A DNA stretch of 39,087 nt. Origin: a virus. Of this stretch, positions 7,588 to 15,899 are shown piece by piece. The stretch's first letter is position 1. Every line of letters begins with the position of its first letter. The notes beneath the pieces were generated by a model. It was given only the letters and a program-made list of their open reading frames with translations, was not told the DNA's origin and ran no database searches. The stretch covers positions 1 through 39,087 of IMG/VR virus record IMGVR_UViG_3300033148_001649; one strand, given 5' to 3'. The translations under genes were made by a program, and so were the position numbers.

Positions 7588-8503
7588 AGTCCGTTATGAA
7601 GTAACTGACAACTGTAATGCAAATTGCATTATGTGTCCTAGAGAGAAGCACGATCGCGCTCACGGCATCATGGGGCAGGCAAAGTACCAAGCAAGCATTG
7701 ATGAGATTGTTACGCTAGGAGCCGAGAGAGTCGTCCTGACGGGGTTTGGTGAGCCTATGTTAGACAGGAACCTTGAAAAAAAGATTGCCTATGCCAAGCA
7801 AAAGGGATTAAAAACGTACATTATCACCAATGGCTCGGTTCTAACGGTTAAACGAACACAGGCGCTGCTCAGGGCTGGTTTGGACGAAATGCGGGTCAGT
7901 TTCTACGGTATGGGGGAAAACACCTATAACGCGGTTATGCGCGGCCTTGACTACGAAAAGACATCACAGAATATTATTGATTTTCTGACATTCAAAAGGG
8001 CGTTAAAGGCTAAAACGAAAGTACAAATATCCTATTTAGTAATGCCTGAAAATGAAAAGGACGTGGAAGCATTCAAGACTTTCTGGGAACCAAAAGTCGA
8101 TGCTATCGAGATATGGAACCCGCATAACTTCGGTGATGGCAGGGATTATCGGGAAAGAACACCAGAGAAAAGCACTTGCGGAAGACCTGAGCATGGGCCG
8201 TTACAGATTCAGTGGAATGGCGAGGTAATTCCTTGCTGTTACGATTATAATAATCAAATAATTCTTGGTAATGCCTTTGAGGACTCTATTGTTGATATTT
8301 TGAATGGCAAAAAATATCAGGCATTGAGAAAAGCGCATAAGAAAAAACAATTCTATAAATTCCCATATTGTGATCAATGTGATCAGTTGCTTTCCCATGA
8401 AGACGCTTTGATTTACACAAATAGACATAACCTGGATGCATCCGAAGCGGTGAAACTATCTAATACCGACTTATCAAATCTAGTTGATGGTTCATGGCAA
8501 TAA
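7568..8503 (+). CDS. Radical SAM / SPASM domain protein
   Basis: 311 aa. The canonical CNANCIMC cluster (Cys16, 20, 23) binds the [4Fe-4S] centre that cleaves S-adenosylmethionine. GFGEPML (about 59-65) is the SAM-binding 'GGEP'-type motif. The C-terminal third has CGRPEHGPL, QWNGEVIPCCYDYN, the ILGN segment and PYCDQCDQ, a SPASM-like pattern for auxiliary iron-sulphur clusters. Such proteins often modify peptides or act on small polar substrates. It lies between an MptE-like and an FkbM methyltransferase gene, overlapping both. Substrate unknown; capsid, glycan or peptide modification is inferred. Confidence 0.9.
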   Translation: MQLKHPEVRYEVTDNCNANCIMCPREKHDRAHGIMGQAKYQASIDEIVTLGAERVVLTGFGEPMLDRNLEKKIAYAKQKGLKTYIITNGSVLTVKRTQALLRAGLDEMRVSFYGMGENTYNAVMRGLDYEKTSQNIIDFLTFKRALKAKTKVQISYLVMPENEKDVEAFKTFWEPKVDAIEIWNPHNFGDGRDYRERTPEKSTCGRPEHGPLQIQWNGEVIPCCYDYNNQIILGNAFEDSIVDILNGKKYQALRKAHKKKQFYKFPYCDQCDQLLSHEDALIYTNRHNLDASEAVKLSNTDLSNLVDGSWQ

Positions 8504-9114
8504 AAGCTATAGAAAAAAACGGCAGATCATGGGCATGGCCTGCACACGATAAAAAACTATTGCAAGTGTTTGATTATGTTGCTGATATTGATTACATCAT
8601 GCAGTTTGTTGATAAAACCGGCTTATGTATTCAGGCAGGTGGTGCATGTGGTGTGTGGCCTATCAGGTTTAGTGAATTATTCGATGAAGTTGTTACTTTT
8701 GAACCACATCCAGAGAATTATAGGTGTCTTATCTATAATAAAATGAATACAAAGGGCGATATTACACCAATCAATGCAGCTTTGTCTGATCGTGAGGGTA
8801 AAATAAGCATTCAAGTGGATGATTCTGAAGCCAATAACTGCGGAGCTTATTATCTGAAACCGGGTGACGATGTTCCACGTGAAACACTTGATTCATTGAA
8901 TGTAATACCGGATTTGATTCAGCTTGATGTTGAAGGACATGAACATGCAGTGCTTGTAGGTGCCACGAAAACCCTTGAAAGCCGTCCAGTAATTGTTATT
9001 GAAGAAAAACCACTACCGCATATTAATGATCATCTGGCGGCAAGGCGATTGCTTGAGGGATTAGGATATAAGCAAGTTGGAGCGATCCATAGAGATGTAA
9101 TTTTCAAATGCTAA
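8494..9114 (+). CDS. FkbM family SAM-dependent methyltransferase
   Basis: 206 aa. CIQAGGACGVWPIRFSELF (about 45-63) is the glycine-rich SAM site, EPHPENY follows in the motif II position, and LIQLDVEGHEHAVLVGA is the characteristic FkbM 'D.EG.E...L.GA' segment. FkbM enzymes usually O-methylate sugars or polyketide hydroxyls. The gene overlaps the radical SAM gene by 10 nt and the next gene by 7 nt, so it is translationally linked to both. With the two flanking glycosyltransferase-like genes, methylation of a sugar is the simplest guess. The acceptor is unknown. Confidence 0.88.
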   Translation: MAIKAIEKNGRSWAWPAHDKKLLQVFDYVADIDYIMQFVDKTGLCIQAGGACGVWPIRFSELFDEVVTFEPHPENYRCLIYNKMNTKGDITPINAALSDREGKISIQVDDSEANNCGAYYLKPGDDVPRETLDSLNVIPDLIQLDVEGHEHAVLVGATKTLESRPVIVIEEKPLPHINDHLAARRLLEGLGYKQVGAIHRDVIFKC

Positions 9115-9773
9115 CCGTCTGGTGTGTACTCTGGGGTGATAAGTATCATCCAGGTTATGTATACGCGCTCAAGGAAGCGGTTGAACAGAATCTTACCGTG
9201 CCGCACAGGTTTGTATGTATTACCCATCATATATTACCGGGTATAGAAACCCGCAGCCAGCCGGTCACATGGCATGGTTGGTGGCAGAAACTTGGGCTAT
9301 TTGCGCCGAATGTTGCTATAGGCCCCTGTTTATATTTTGATCTGGATGTTGTTATTACGGGTAATCTGGATTATCTGGTTCCATACACAGAAAACAAGTT
9401 TGCAGCGCCATCGAATTGGGCGCAATCAGGCCATGGCGGTATTCAGTCATCTGTAATGGCTTGGCAAGGTGGCTGGTATGAGCCTTTTGAGAAGTTCGAT
9501 TATCAGAAAGACGCTGAAAGGCTTTGGGGAGATCAGGAATTCCTATGGGAATTGTTGGGTGATGATTGGGTCAGGATTCCGCAGGTTGGGTCTTATAAAT
9601 ATCATTGCCGACAAGGTATCCCTGAAGATATGCGCGTTTGTGTATTTCATGGCACACCAAAACCGCATGAGGTTACCGATCCTTGGATATTAAAATACAC
9701 ATCAACCCTGCAATGCCTCATCAAGTCAAACATGGGGAGTATTTCAAGCGCGGATTTAAGAGACACGGGATAA
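9108..9773 (+). CDS. Glycosyltransferase-like protein (GT-A type)
   Basis: 221 aa. It opens with LTVWCVLWGDKYHPGYVYAL, a nucleotide-sugar-binding start seen in GT8-like proteins. The DxD metal site is in LYFDLDVVITGNLDYL, followed by SSVMAWQGG, a WGDQEFL segment and VCVFHGTPKPHE near the C-terminus. It would transfer a sugar from a nucleotide donor; acceptor unknown. It overlaps FkbM by 7 nt and the next gene by 91 nt. The last ~30 residues lie in that overlap and may be non-conserved. Confidence 0.85.
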   Translation: MLTVWCVLWGDKYHPGYVYALKEAVEQNLTVPHRFVCITHHILPGIETRSQPVTWHGWWQKLGLFAPNVAIGPCLYFDLDVVITGNLDYLVPYTENKFAAPSNWAQSGHGGIQSSVMAWQGGWYEPFEKFDYQKDAERLWGDQEFLWELLGDDWVRIPQVGSYKYHCRQGIPEDMRVCVFHGTPKPHEVTDPWILKYTSTLQCLIKSNMGSISSADLRDTG

Positions 9774-10336
9774 ATGCAATTGTTACCTCGGATAGAGACA
9801 TTGACGCTGATATTCATGTCGTATCTGGTAATTGGTATGCTCTGGATCGCTGGCGTGATCATGATCGTGTTATTTGGCTGGATCGCTGTTATTACAAAGG
9901 CGACCCAGATCATACGTCAATTGGATGGTTGAATAAGAATGGCGGCAGAGATTTTACAATTGGCAGTGGACGTATCGCTCCTACGCCCAAAGCTAGACGA
10001 GATCGAGGCGGCAGTATATTCCTTGCAGATTACGATGGCCCAATTGAACAGGCTGACACTATCCGTCTACATCCGGCCAGAGAGAATCACAAGGAAGGGC
10101 TGCATGACGTGTTACGCCGACATGCTATCGCTATCGGATATACAACGACTGCATTAGTCACAGCGGCGCTGGAAGGGCTTGAGGTTGTCTGTAAGGACGA
10201 GAGAAACATCATGTTTCAGCCGAACTGGCTGGAGCTACTACCTTATGCAGATTGGTCGAATTCAGAAATAGAATCAGGGGAAGCATGTCAACACTTACTA
10301 TCATCATTGAGCCAACATCAGAGCCAGTCACGCTAA
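9683..10336 (+). CDS. Glycosyltransferase-like protein (GT-B-like C-terminus)
   Basis: 217 aa. The best start is TTG at 9683, preceded by GAGG at a workable distance, giving MDIKIHINPAMPHQVKHG. The middle has HVVSGNWYALDRW and RVIWLDRCYYKGDPDHTSIGW. The C-terminal IGYTTTALVTAALEGLEVVCKD resembles the 'GxSS.ALEA...G.PVI' donor site of GT-B enzymes and capsule export glycosyltransferases. It is a common companion of FkbM and GT-A genes in phage cassettes, as far as I recall. It overlaps the connector gene by 52 nt, tying the cassette to the structural operon. Confidence 0.6.
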   Translation: MDIKIHINPAMPHQVKHGEYFKRGFKRHGINAIVTSDRDIDADIHVVSGNWYALDRWRDHDRVIWLDRCYYKGDPDHTSIGWLNKNGGRDFTIGSGRIAPTPKARRDRGGSIFLADYDGPIEQADTIRLHPARENHKEGLHDVLRRHAIAIGYTTTALVTAALEGLEVVCKDERNIMFQPNWLELLPYADWSNSEIESGEACQHLLSSLSQHQSQSR

Positions 10337-10827
10337 ACGAGGCAAAGGAATCTATTAAAGTAGAAGATACTGACGATGATGCCCGGATATTAGGCATGAT
10401 TGTCACCGCTAGACGCTTTGCGGAAGCCTTTTGTAATATCAAGATTTTTACACAAGTGGTGGAAAGGTCATATGATCGGTTTCCGTCCAGTGAAATTGAT
10501 CTTGGTGTGTGGCCTTTGCAGTCCATTGATTCGGTTAAATATGACGATACTGCTAGCCCTGTAACTGAACAAACGCTTGTGGCGGATACCGATTATTATG
10601 CGGATACCACGACTATCGGCGGCAGGGTCAGAACTATAACCGGATGGCCGTCAGTGGCCGTAAAACCCAACCCAGTCAGAATACGCATGACAGCAGGTTA
10701 TACTACGGTGCCGGATTATTTTAAGGAAGGCGTTCTCGCTTATGTAGCTTATCTCTTTGACGGTGAATCAGAGATGGCAACCGCTGCAAAAAGTATTCTA
10801 AGCCCATACCGGATATTGAGTCTTTGA
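10285..10827 (+). CDS. Head-tail connector, gp6-like
   Basis: About 180 aa from the ATG at 10285, chosen over an upstream TTG (10252) because AGGGGAAG precedes it. It opens with TLTIIIEPTSEPVTLNEAKE, the standard start of HK97 gp6-like connectors ('P..EPVTL.EAK..L'). Further family features are ARRFAEAFCNIKIFTQ, LGVWPLQSIDSV and a C-terminal YVAYLFDGE segment. It forms the adaptor ring under the portal. The start lies inside the preceding accessory gene. Confidence 0.9.
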   Translation: MSTLTIIIEPTSEPVTLNEAKESIKVEDTDDDARILGMIVTARRFAEAFCNIKIFTQVVERSYDRFPSSEIDLGVWPLQSIDSVKYDDTASPVTEQTLVADTDYYADTTTIGGRVRTITGWPSVAVKPNPVRIRMTAGYTTVPDYFKEGVLAYVAYLFDGESEMATAAKSILSPYRILSL

Positions 10828-10828
10828 A

Positions 10829-11161
10829 ATGAGGCCGCTAAGATCACGATTGCGCCATAAGATAACGATTCAGCAAAAGAGTTCATCACAGGATAGTTAC
10901 GGCGCAGATGATGGAACCTGGTCAGCGCTTTTTACTCGCAGAGCCTCAATACAACCTGTATCGGGCAGGGAGTATTACACTGCTAAACAAACTGAATCAG
11001 AGAACAATGTTACTTTTCTGATTCGCCATGACAATATTAGCGAAACGATCACCACAAAGCATCGAATTAGCTGGAATTCACGGATATTTGATATTGAGTC
11101 TATTATTAATGTAATGGAGAGAGATAAGAAGTTATTAATTACGACAAGAGAAGCTACCTGA
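10829..11161 (+). CDS. Head closure / head-tail joining protein
   Basis: 110 aa. SRLRHKITIQQKSSSQDSYG is the characteristic opening of the SPP1 gp16 / phage head-tail joining family ('L.H.I.I......D..G'), followed by WSALFTRRASIQPVSGREYY, a RHDN segment and HRISWNSRIFDIESIINV. It closes the head after packaging and provides the tail interface. It sits one base after the connector stop and overlaps the next gene by 1 nt. Confidence 0.9.
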   Translation: MRPLRSRLRHKITIQQKSSSQDSYGADDGTWSALFTRRASIQPVSGREYYTAKQTESENNVTFLIRHDNISETITTKHRISWNSRIFDIESIINVMERDKKLLITTREAT

Positions 11162-11673
11162 TGGCAAAAGAGTTTGAGGTAAAAGGCTTGAAGGAAATGG
11201 AGCGGTTATTAAGGAAACTACCTGATAGGGTGGCGGCTAATGCTTTAGCCAGTGCATTAAGGGCAGGAGGCCGACCAATCATCAGGCAGGCACGTAAAAA
11301 TCTTGGCGGTACAAACAGCGCAATAGCCCAAACATTGAAAACGAAAGTATTACGAAAGCGAGGGAAAGGCATAAGAGCTGCATTAGTAGGTGCTGGTGTT
11401 TCAAAAAGAAGAAACAAAGCCACAGGCGAAACAGTTACCCGTGATGGATGGTATGCTCATATTGTTGAATTTGGCACCCTTGCTTCAAGAACCAGACCGC
11501 TATCATCTAAGACGAAACGCAAGAAACATAAATCTCCGTTACCTCGTGGTTTAAAATCAAAGCCATTTTTACGACCTGCTTTTGATACAACGAAAAGCGC
11601 ATCATTAAACGCTATTAGTAAAAAGTTGTGGGCGAATATTAAAAAAGAATTAAGGGGCGGGGTATTGCGGTGA
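11161..11673 (+). CDS. Neck/tail component, HK97 gp10-like
   Basis: 170 aa. Features are the basic N-terminus with LKEMERLLRKLPDRVAANAL, AGGRPIIRQARKNL, WYAHIVEFGTLASRTRPLSS and KPFLRPAFDTTKSA, the last two being the HK97 gp10 signature ('VEFGT....A.PF.RPA'). It acts at the head-tail joining interface during assembly. The ATG overlaps the preceding stop by one base, and the following GTG start overlaps its end by 4 nt. Confidence 0.93.
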   Translation: MAKEFEVKGLKEMERLLRKLPDRVAANALASALRAGGRPIIRQARKNLGGTNSAIAQTLKTKVLRKRGKGIRAALVGAGVSKRRNKATGETVTRDGWYAHIVEFGTLASRTRPLSSKTKRKKHKSPLPRGLKSKPFLRPAFDTTKSASLNAISKKLWANIKKELRGGVLR

Positions 11674-12029
11674 CTATTGAAACCGATATCAAAACAAGAC
11701 TTGATGCTCATGGTGGATTGTCTGCATTGGTATCCGATAGGAATCATGCGATTACATTACCGCAAAACCCTGCTTATCCAGCAACGGTTTACACAAGGAT
11801 AAGCAATAACGCTATTGTCTCATTAGACAGCACTCACAAAGACAATCCAAGATATCAGTTTGATGTGATAGGGAGTAGTTATCCAAACGTAAGGGCGGTA
11901 GTAGTTCAGCTTATTGATGCAATGACCACGGCAAGTACATTTAAGTCAGTTTTTTTGACTGATCAAGACGTTCAATATGATGATGATTTAGAGGTATACA
12001 GGGCAATAGTAGATTTCTCTGTTTGGTAG
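11670..12029 (+). CDS. Tail completion protein, DUF3168
   Basis: 119 aa with a GTG start. TIETDIKTRLDAHGGLSALV opens the protein, then QNPAYPATVYTRISN and RYQFDVIGSSYPNVRAVVVQ, and a C-terminal DDLEVYRAIVDFSVW. This is the DUF3168 / gp17-like pattern of a protein that terminates the tail tube at the head-proximal end. It is followed by a terminator and then the tail tube gene. Confidence 0.9.
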   Translation: MTIETDIKTRLDAHGGLSALVSDRNHAITLPQNPAYPATVYTRISNNAIVSLDSTHKDNPRYQFDVIGSSYPNVRAVVVQLIDAMTTASTFKSVFLTDQDVQYDDDLEVYRAIVDFSVW

Positions 12030-12050
12030 TAATTAATTTTTTTTAACAAC

Positions 12051-12073
12051 AAGCCACCTTCGGGTGGTTTTTT
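12051..12073 (+). terminator. Rho-independent terminator before the tail tube gene
   Basis: CCACC (12054-12058), a UUCG-type tetraloop (TTCG) and GGTGG (12063-12067), followed by six T. Flanking AAG can pair with the T run. Placed just upstream of the highly expressed tail tube gene. Confidence 0.85.
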
Positions 12074-12088
12074 ATTGGGAGCAAAAAA

Positions 12089-12508
12089 ATGTCTTCAAAC
12101 GCATTAGTATCACAAGGTATGACAATCGGAATCGGGGATGGAGCCAGTCCCGAAGTTTACACAACAATCAGCGATGTCACCAACATCGCTGGGCCTGATG
12201 GTGAGGCATCGGAAATTGACACTACTGATCTGAGCAGCACAGCAAAGGAATTCAGGCTAGGTCTTGTGGATAACGGAAGTATTAATCTAGCCATGAGCTT
12301 TATCCCTGCTAATACTCAACATGCTTTATTGAGAACATTAAGCATTTCGGGAGCAGAAAATAATTATCAGCTCGCGTTCACTGATTCACCACAGACATTG
12401 TGGACATTTGCAGCATTCGTGAAAGGCGTGCCTATCGACAATAGTGTGGACGCAGTAACCACCGCATCTATTAATCTTCGCATCACTGGTTCAGTCGCGG
12501 AGACTTAA
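12089..12508 (+). CDS. Major tail tube protein
   Basis: 139 aa. SQGMTIGIGDGASPEVYTTI, then GPDGEASEIDTTDLSS, KEFRLGLVDNGSINLAMSFI, LWTFAAFVKGVP and a closing SINLRITGSV. This is the small beta-sandwich tube subunit pattern (lambda gpV-like fold, siphovirus major tail protein). It polymerises around the tape measure. It is preceded by a terminator and a clear GGGAG ribosome site and followed directly by the tail chaperone pair. Confidence 0.9.
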   Translation: MSSNALVSQGMTIGIGDGASPEVYTTISDVTNIAGPDGEASEIDTTDLSSTAKEFRLGLVDNGSINLAMSFIPANTQHALLRTLSISGAENNYQLAFTDSPQTLWTFAAFVKGVPIDNSVDAVTTASINLRITGSVAET

Positions 12509-12509
12509 T

Positions 12510-12863
12510 ATGCTGGATAAAAAAGCAATCTTGGCTGCCCCTGATTTGGATATAAAAGAGATATCCGTGAAGGCATGGGGCGGCGATATAGTTATTCGCC
12601 AATTATCCGGGAAAGAGCGTGCAGAATTTGAGGACGAAACAAGCGACCTCAATGAAAGTAAAAAACAATCTGATCAGATACGTGCCATGGCGATATTTTG
12701 TACATATATCATCTGTGACGAAAATCAAAAAAGAATTTTTGAGTCTGATGAGGCCGATAGTCTATCCAGTAAATCACTTAAAGCCCTTAAGCATATCTTT
12801 AATGAAGGGCTTGCTTTTAATGCGGCACGTCCAGAGGACATCGATAATCTGGCAAAAAAATAA
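12510..12863 (+). CDS. Tail assembly chaperone, G-like
   Basis: 117 aa. MLDKKAILAAPDLDIKEISV, then WGGDIVIRQLSGKERAEFED, typical of the siphovirus G-type tail assembly chaperone located between tube and tape measure genes. It ends ...DNLAKK at a stop immediately after A AAA AAA, where a -1 slip extends it into the T frame. The chaperone coats the tape measure before tube polymerisation and is absent from the mature tail. Confidence 0.9.
   Translation: MLDKKAILAAPDLDIKEISVKAWGGDIVIRQLSGKERAEFEDETSDLNESKKQSDQIRAMAIFCTYIICDENQKRIFESDEADSLSSKSLKALKHIFNEGLAFNAARPEDIDNLAKK
12854..12860 (+). other. -1 programmed frameshift site A AAA AAA in the G/GT chaperone
   Basis: The G frame reads GCA AAA AAA TAA. 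A -1 slip on A AAA AAA gives ATA AAG GCC AAC and continues in the frame ending at 13180. G/GT frameshifting at this genomic position is a well-established siphovirus mechanism, and the slip occurs directly before the G stop codon. Confidence 0.85.
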
Positions 12864-13180
12864 AGGCCAACCCAAGACGATTATTTGAACATCGGTATGC
12901 CTTGGAGTTGGGGAGAACAAGAGCCGAACTGTTACAAAGTATCTCCAGTTATGATTTATCAGAAGCGATGGCTTATGCCTCAATTGAACCATTTGGCTAT
13001 CACAGAAAAGACCTAAGCATTGCCATTCTGTCTGCATTAACCGCAAACATCAATCGAGGTAAGAATCAAAAAGCGTTTTCGCCTATTGACTTCATGGCTT
13101 ATATGGAAAAACCAAAAGAAGACGAAGAAAAGAAACTGCGTTCAAGTTTATCTCATCTAGTTGTTAAAAAGGAAAAGTAA
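12860..13180 (+). CDS. Tail assembly chaperone GT extension (T domain, made by -1 frameshift)
   Basis: The frame after the slip encodes KANPRRLFEHRYALELGRTR, then SISSYDLSEAMAYASIEPFG and ending in VVKKEK. The product would be a G-T fusion spanning 12510-13180. A TTG at 12902 could be mistaken for an independent start, but conserved-looking sequence lies upstream of it and no ribosome site is evident. The stop overlaps the tape measure start. The T domain would recruit tube subunits to the tape measure. Confidence 0.82.
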   Translation: MKANPRRLFEHRYALELGRTRAELLQSISSYDLSEAMAYASIEPFGYHRKDLSIAILSALTANINRGKNQKAFSPIDFMAYMEKPKEDEEKKLRSSLSHLVVKKEK

Positions 13181-15258
13181 TGGCAAGTATTGGCTCTCTA
13201 TATGCATTATTAAAACTTGATTCTAAAGGTTTTAATCGTGGAATGAAAACCGCGAATAAAAGCATGAAGAATTTCAGTTCTAATGTAAATAGAACAGCGG
13301 TAAGGCTAGCAGGACTATACGGCGTATTTGCATCAAGCCGTGCATTAGTGCGGAGCATTAATACCTATACGGAAATGTCAAACAGGCTGAAGCTGGTAAC
13401 AGCAGATGCCAAGAACCTGGCTGATATCCAAAATGAACTATTCGAGGTAGCGCAAAAAACAAGGGGGGCGCTCAGCACTACGGTTGATCTCTATTCAAGA
13501 CTAGCAAGATCAACGCAGGAATTGGGCATATCTCAGGAAAGATTACTCAGCGTTACGGAGACAATCAATAAAGCAATTACTATTTCTGGCTCGTCTACGC
13601 AGGCATCCAACGCAGCATTAATACAGCTAGGACAAGGACTTGCTGCTGGAGCCTTGAGAGGGCAAGAACTTAACTCAGTAATGGAGCAAACGCCACGACT
13701 TGCTCAGGCTCTTGCTGATGGCTTAAGCGTTACTATTGGCGAGCTAAGGGAAATGGGTAAGGCTGGCAAGATAACAGCTATTAATGTTATTCAGGCTCTC
13801 GAAAGCCAGTCTACCGCAGTTGATAAGGAGTTCGGACAAACCGAGCAAACAATTTCACAAGCAATGCAGCGCATTGAGAATATTGCATTAAGAACATTCG
13901 GATCACTGGATGCTAAGGACTTAGTCAAATCATTAAACGAGTTTGGTGAAACGCTGGAAGACCCCGCTATTATTGATGGATTGCAAACCTTGGCGGCGGC
14001 AATGCTGGCCGTAGGCACATCAACCGTAAAAGCACTGGCTAGTATAAAATCATTTGGGGCTGGTCTTGGTATTAAGGCCGCGCAGTTAATTGACCCTAAT
14101 CTCGAAGACCAATTAATATCATTAGAGGCAAGGCGGGAGCTATTACAAAATGATTTAAATAGATTCTTTTCCGATATTCCACCGCCAACACACTTACTTG
14201 ATGAATGGGTAAGAATCAATCAGCAGATTGACGAAGTAAAAGATAAATTAAAAGTAATTAATAGTATTTCTGTAAAACCTCTGAAACTTATCGGCACAGG
14301 CGGAGCCGGAGCACCGCCAACCGGCATTGATAAGGAATTTATAAAATCACAAGAAAAAGCCAGAGCCAAGATACTCGCGCTTACAAAATCATTAGAACTA
14401 CAAGCGGCAACCTTTGGCAAGACTGATGCAGAAATACTGGAATACAAACTTACTCTTGGACAATACGCAGAATCGTTAAAGATTCTCGGTTTAGAAGGTG
14501 CAGGCGCAAGAGGTAAAATACGCGCACTTGCAGAAGTTATTAAAATAAAAACGGATGTTGTTAAAAATGCCAAGGAAGCACAAGCGCAATACAATAAAGA
14601 TTTAGCCGAAAGCAAACAAATATTTGAAGATACCCGCGAGCCTATCGAGGTACTACAAAGAGAAACTGAGAAATTAAACAGACTGTTAGACCTTGGGGCA
14701 AAGGCAGGCGGAATTAGTTTTGATACCTACGCAAGAAAGCTATTCAAGTTGCAGGATGCGTTTGACGATCTAGGTGAAAAGGTTAAAAAAACTACCTCTA
14801 TCAGTGAAGAACTCGGCTTTACTTTCTCTAGTGCCTTTGAGGATGCCATTGTTGATGGTGGAAAACTCAGTGATGTATTAAAGGGGCTGGAAAAAGACAT
14901 ATTGCGAATTATCACAAGGACGTTAATAACAGAGCCATTAAGTAAATCCATTTCAGGACTACTAAAACCCGCAGGTGGCGGCGGGTTCTTTGAAAACATC
15001 TTCGGTGATATCTTTGGTGGCGCTAGGGCGCGTGGTGGGCCAACAACGGCTGGTGTACCTTATCTGGTTGGTGAAGATGGCCCAGAAATACATGTTCCAG
15101 GAAGGTCAGGAAGCATTATTCCAAATGGTGTAATGGGCGGCGATGTAACTATTAACTTTGCCATTACTACCCCTACCGGAAATATCCCCAGAGAATCACA
15201 GTCACAAATTTCTGCACAGGTAGCCCGCGCAGTTCAGCAAGGCAGACGTAATCTATGA
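13180..15258 (+). CDS. Tail tape measure protein
   Basis: 692 aa. The N-terminal third carries the TIGR02675-type tape measure domain: RLKLVTADAKNLADIQNELF, TRGALSTTVDLYSRLARS, GLAAGALRGQELNSVMEQTP and an EMGKAGKITA segment. The middle is helical and coiled-coil-rich. The C-terminus has ARGGPTTAGVPYLVGEDGPE and HVPGRSGSIIPN, a motif shared by many siphovirus tape measures. By the general rule of about 0.15 nm per residue it predicts a tail of roughly 100 nm. It overlaps the chaperone by 1 nt and DUF2460 by 4 nt. Confidence 0.95.
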   Translation: MASIGSLYALLKLDSKGFNRGMKTANKSMKNFSSNVNRTAVRLAGLYGVFASSRALVRSINTYTEMSNRLKLVTADAKNLADIQNELFEVAQKTRGALSTTVDLYSRLARSTQELGISQERLLSVTETINKAITISGSSTQASNAALIQLGQGLAAGALRGQELNSVMEQTPRLAQALADGLSVTIGELREMGKAGKITAINVIQALESQSTAVDKEFGQTEQTISQAMQRIENIALRTFGSLDAKDLVKSLNEFGETLEDPAIIDGLQTLAAAMLAVGTSTVKALASIKSFGAGLGIKAAQLIDPNLEDQLISLEARRELLQNDLNRFFSDIPPPTHLLDEWVRINQQIDEVKDKLKVINSISVKPLKLIGTGGAGAPPTGIDKEFIKSQEKARAKILALTKSLELQAATFGKTDAEILEYKLTLGQYAESLKILGLEGAGARGKIRALAEVIKIKTDVVKNAKEAQAQYNKDLAESKQIFEDTREPIEVLQRETEKLNRLLDLGAKAGGISFDTYARKLFKLQDAFDDLGEKVKKTTSISEELGFTFSSAFEDAIVDGGKLSDVLKGLEKDILRIITRTLITEPLSKSISGLLKPAGGGGFFENIFGDIFGGARARGGPTTAGVPYLVGEDGPEIHVPGRSGSIIPNGVMGGDVTINFAITTPTGNIPRESQSQISAQVARAVQQGRRNL

Positions 15259-15899
15259 GCTTTTTAGAAACCCCACGGTTTCCAACGGATATATCTTATG
15301 GCTCTGACGGCGGCCCTTCTTATAACACCACAGTTACAGTAGTTAGCTCAGGGCATGAAAAGAGAAATTCAAACTGGACTTACCCCCGCCATAATTTCAA
15401 TGTTGTCTACGGGGTAAAAACTATTGATCTGTTAGAAATCCTGATTGCTTTTTTCCATATAGCCACAGGCAAGGCTAATGGGTTTCGGTATAAAGACTAT
15501 GCTGATTACAAGTCCAGTGGTGTAGATACCGCCATTTCCGATACCGACCAGACTATAGCAATACAAAATTCTGACTCTCCAGCAACTACGGCATTTCAAT
15601 TAATCAAAACATATACATCGGGTGCTACCACAAAGGCTAGAAATATTACCAAACCCGTTGATGGAACAGTTGTAATCGCCCTTGACGGGGTGCCACAAAC
15701 CGCCTCACCGCTGGGATGGTCAGTAGATACCACCACAGGAATTGTGACGTTCTCCACTCCACCCGCAGCAGGCGTTGTAATTACCGCAGGATATGAGTTT
15801 GATGTACCTTGTCGTTTCGATGCAGATACTATTTCTTCTGTCTTTGCTAATTACAAAGTACATAGTGTAAATGTACCAGTCATTGAAATCCGTGTATGA
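15255..15899 (+). CDS. Distal tail protein, DUF2460 (GTA gp12-like)
   Basis: 214 aa. FLETPRFPTDISYGSDGGPS is the near-invariant DUF2460/TIGR02217 start. The protein continues with NWTYPRHNFNVVYGVKTIDL, FHIATGKANGFRYKDYADY and, near the end, VPCRFDADTISSV and IEIRV. In gene transfer agents and related phages this is the distal tail ring. It begins the conserved four-gene tail-tip block (DUF2460, DUF2163, NlpC/P60, central tail protein), all joined by 1-4-nt overlaps. Confidence 0.93.
   Translation: MSFLETPRFPTDISYGSDGGPSYNTTVTVVSSGHEKRNSNWTYPRHNFNVVYGVKTIDLLEILIAFFHIATGKANGFRYKDYADYKSSGVDTAISDTDQTIAIQNSDSPATTAFQLIKTYTSGATTKARNITKPVDGTVVIALDGVPQTASPLGWSVDTTTGIVTFSTPPAAGVVITAGYEFDVPCRFDADTISSVFANYKVHSVNVPVIEIRV

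Noticed and set aside
9939-10157. 72-aa frame inside the second glycosyltransferase-like gene
   Set aside because: Overlaps entirely with a better supported frame; no conserved pattern.
13791-14219. 142-aa minus-strand frame opposite the tape measure gene
   Set aside because: Antisense shadow: Ser/Cys-rich, no ribosome site, and the opposite strand encodes a recognised tape measure domain.
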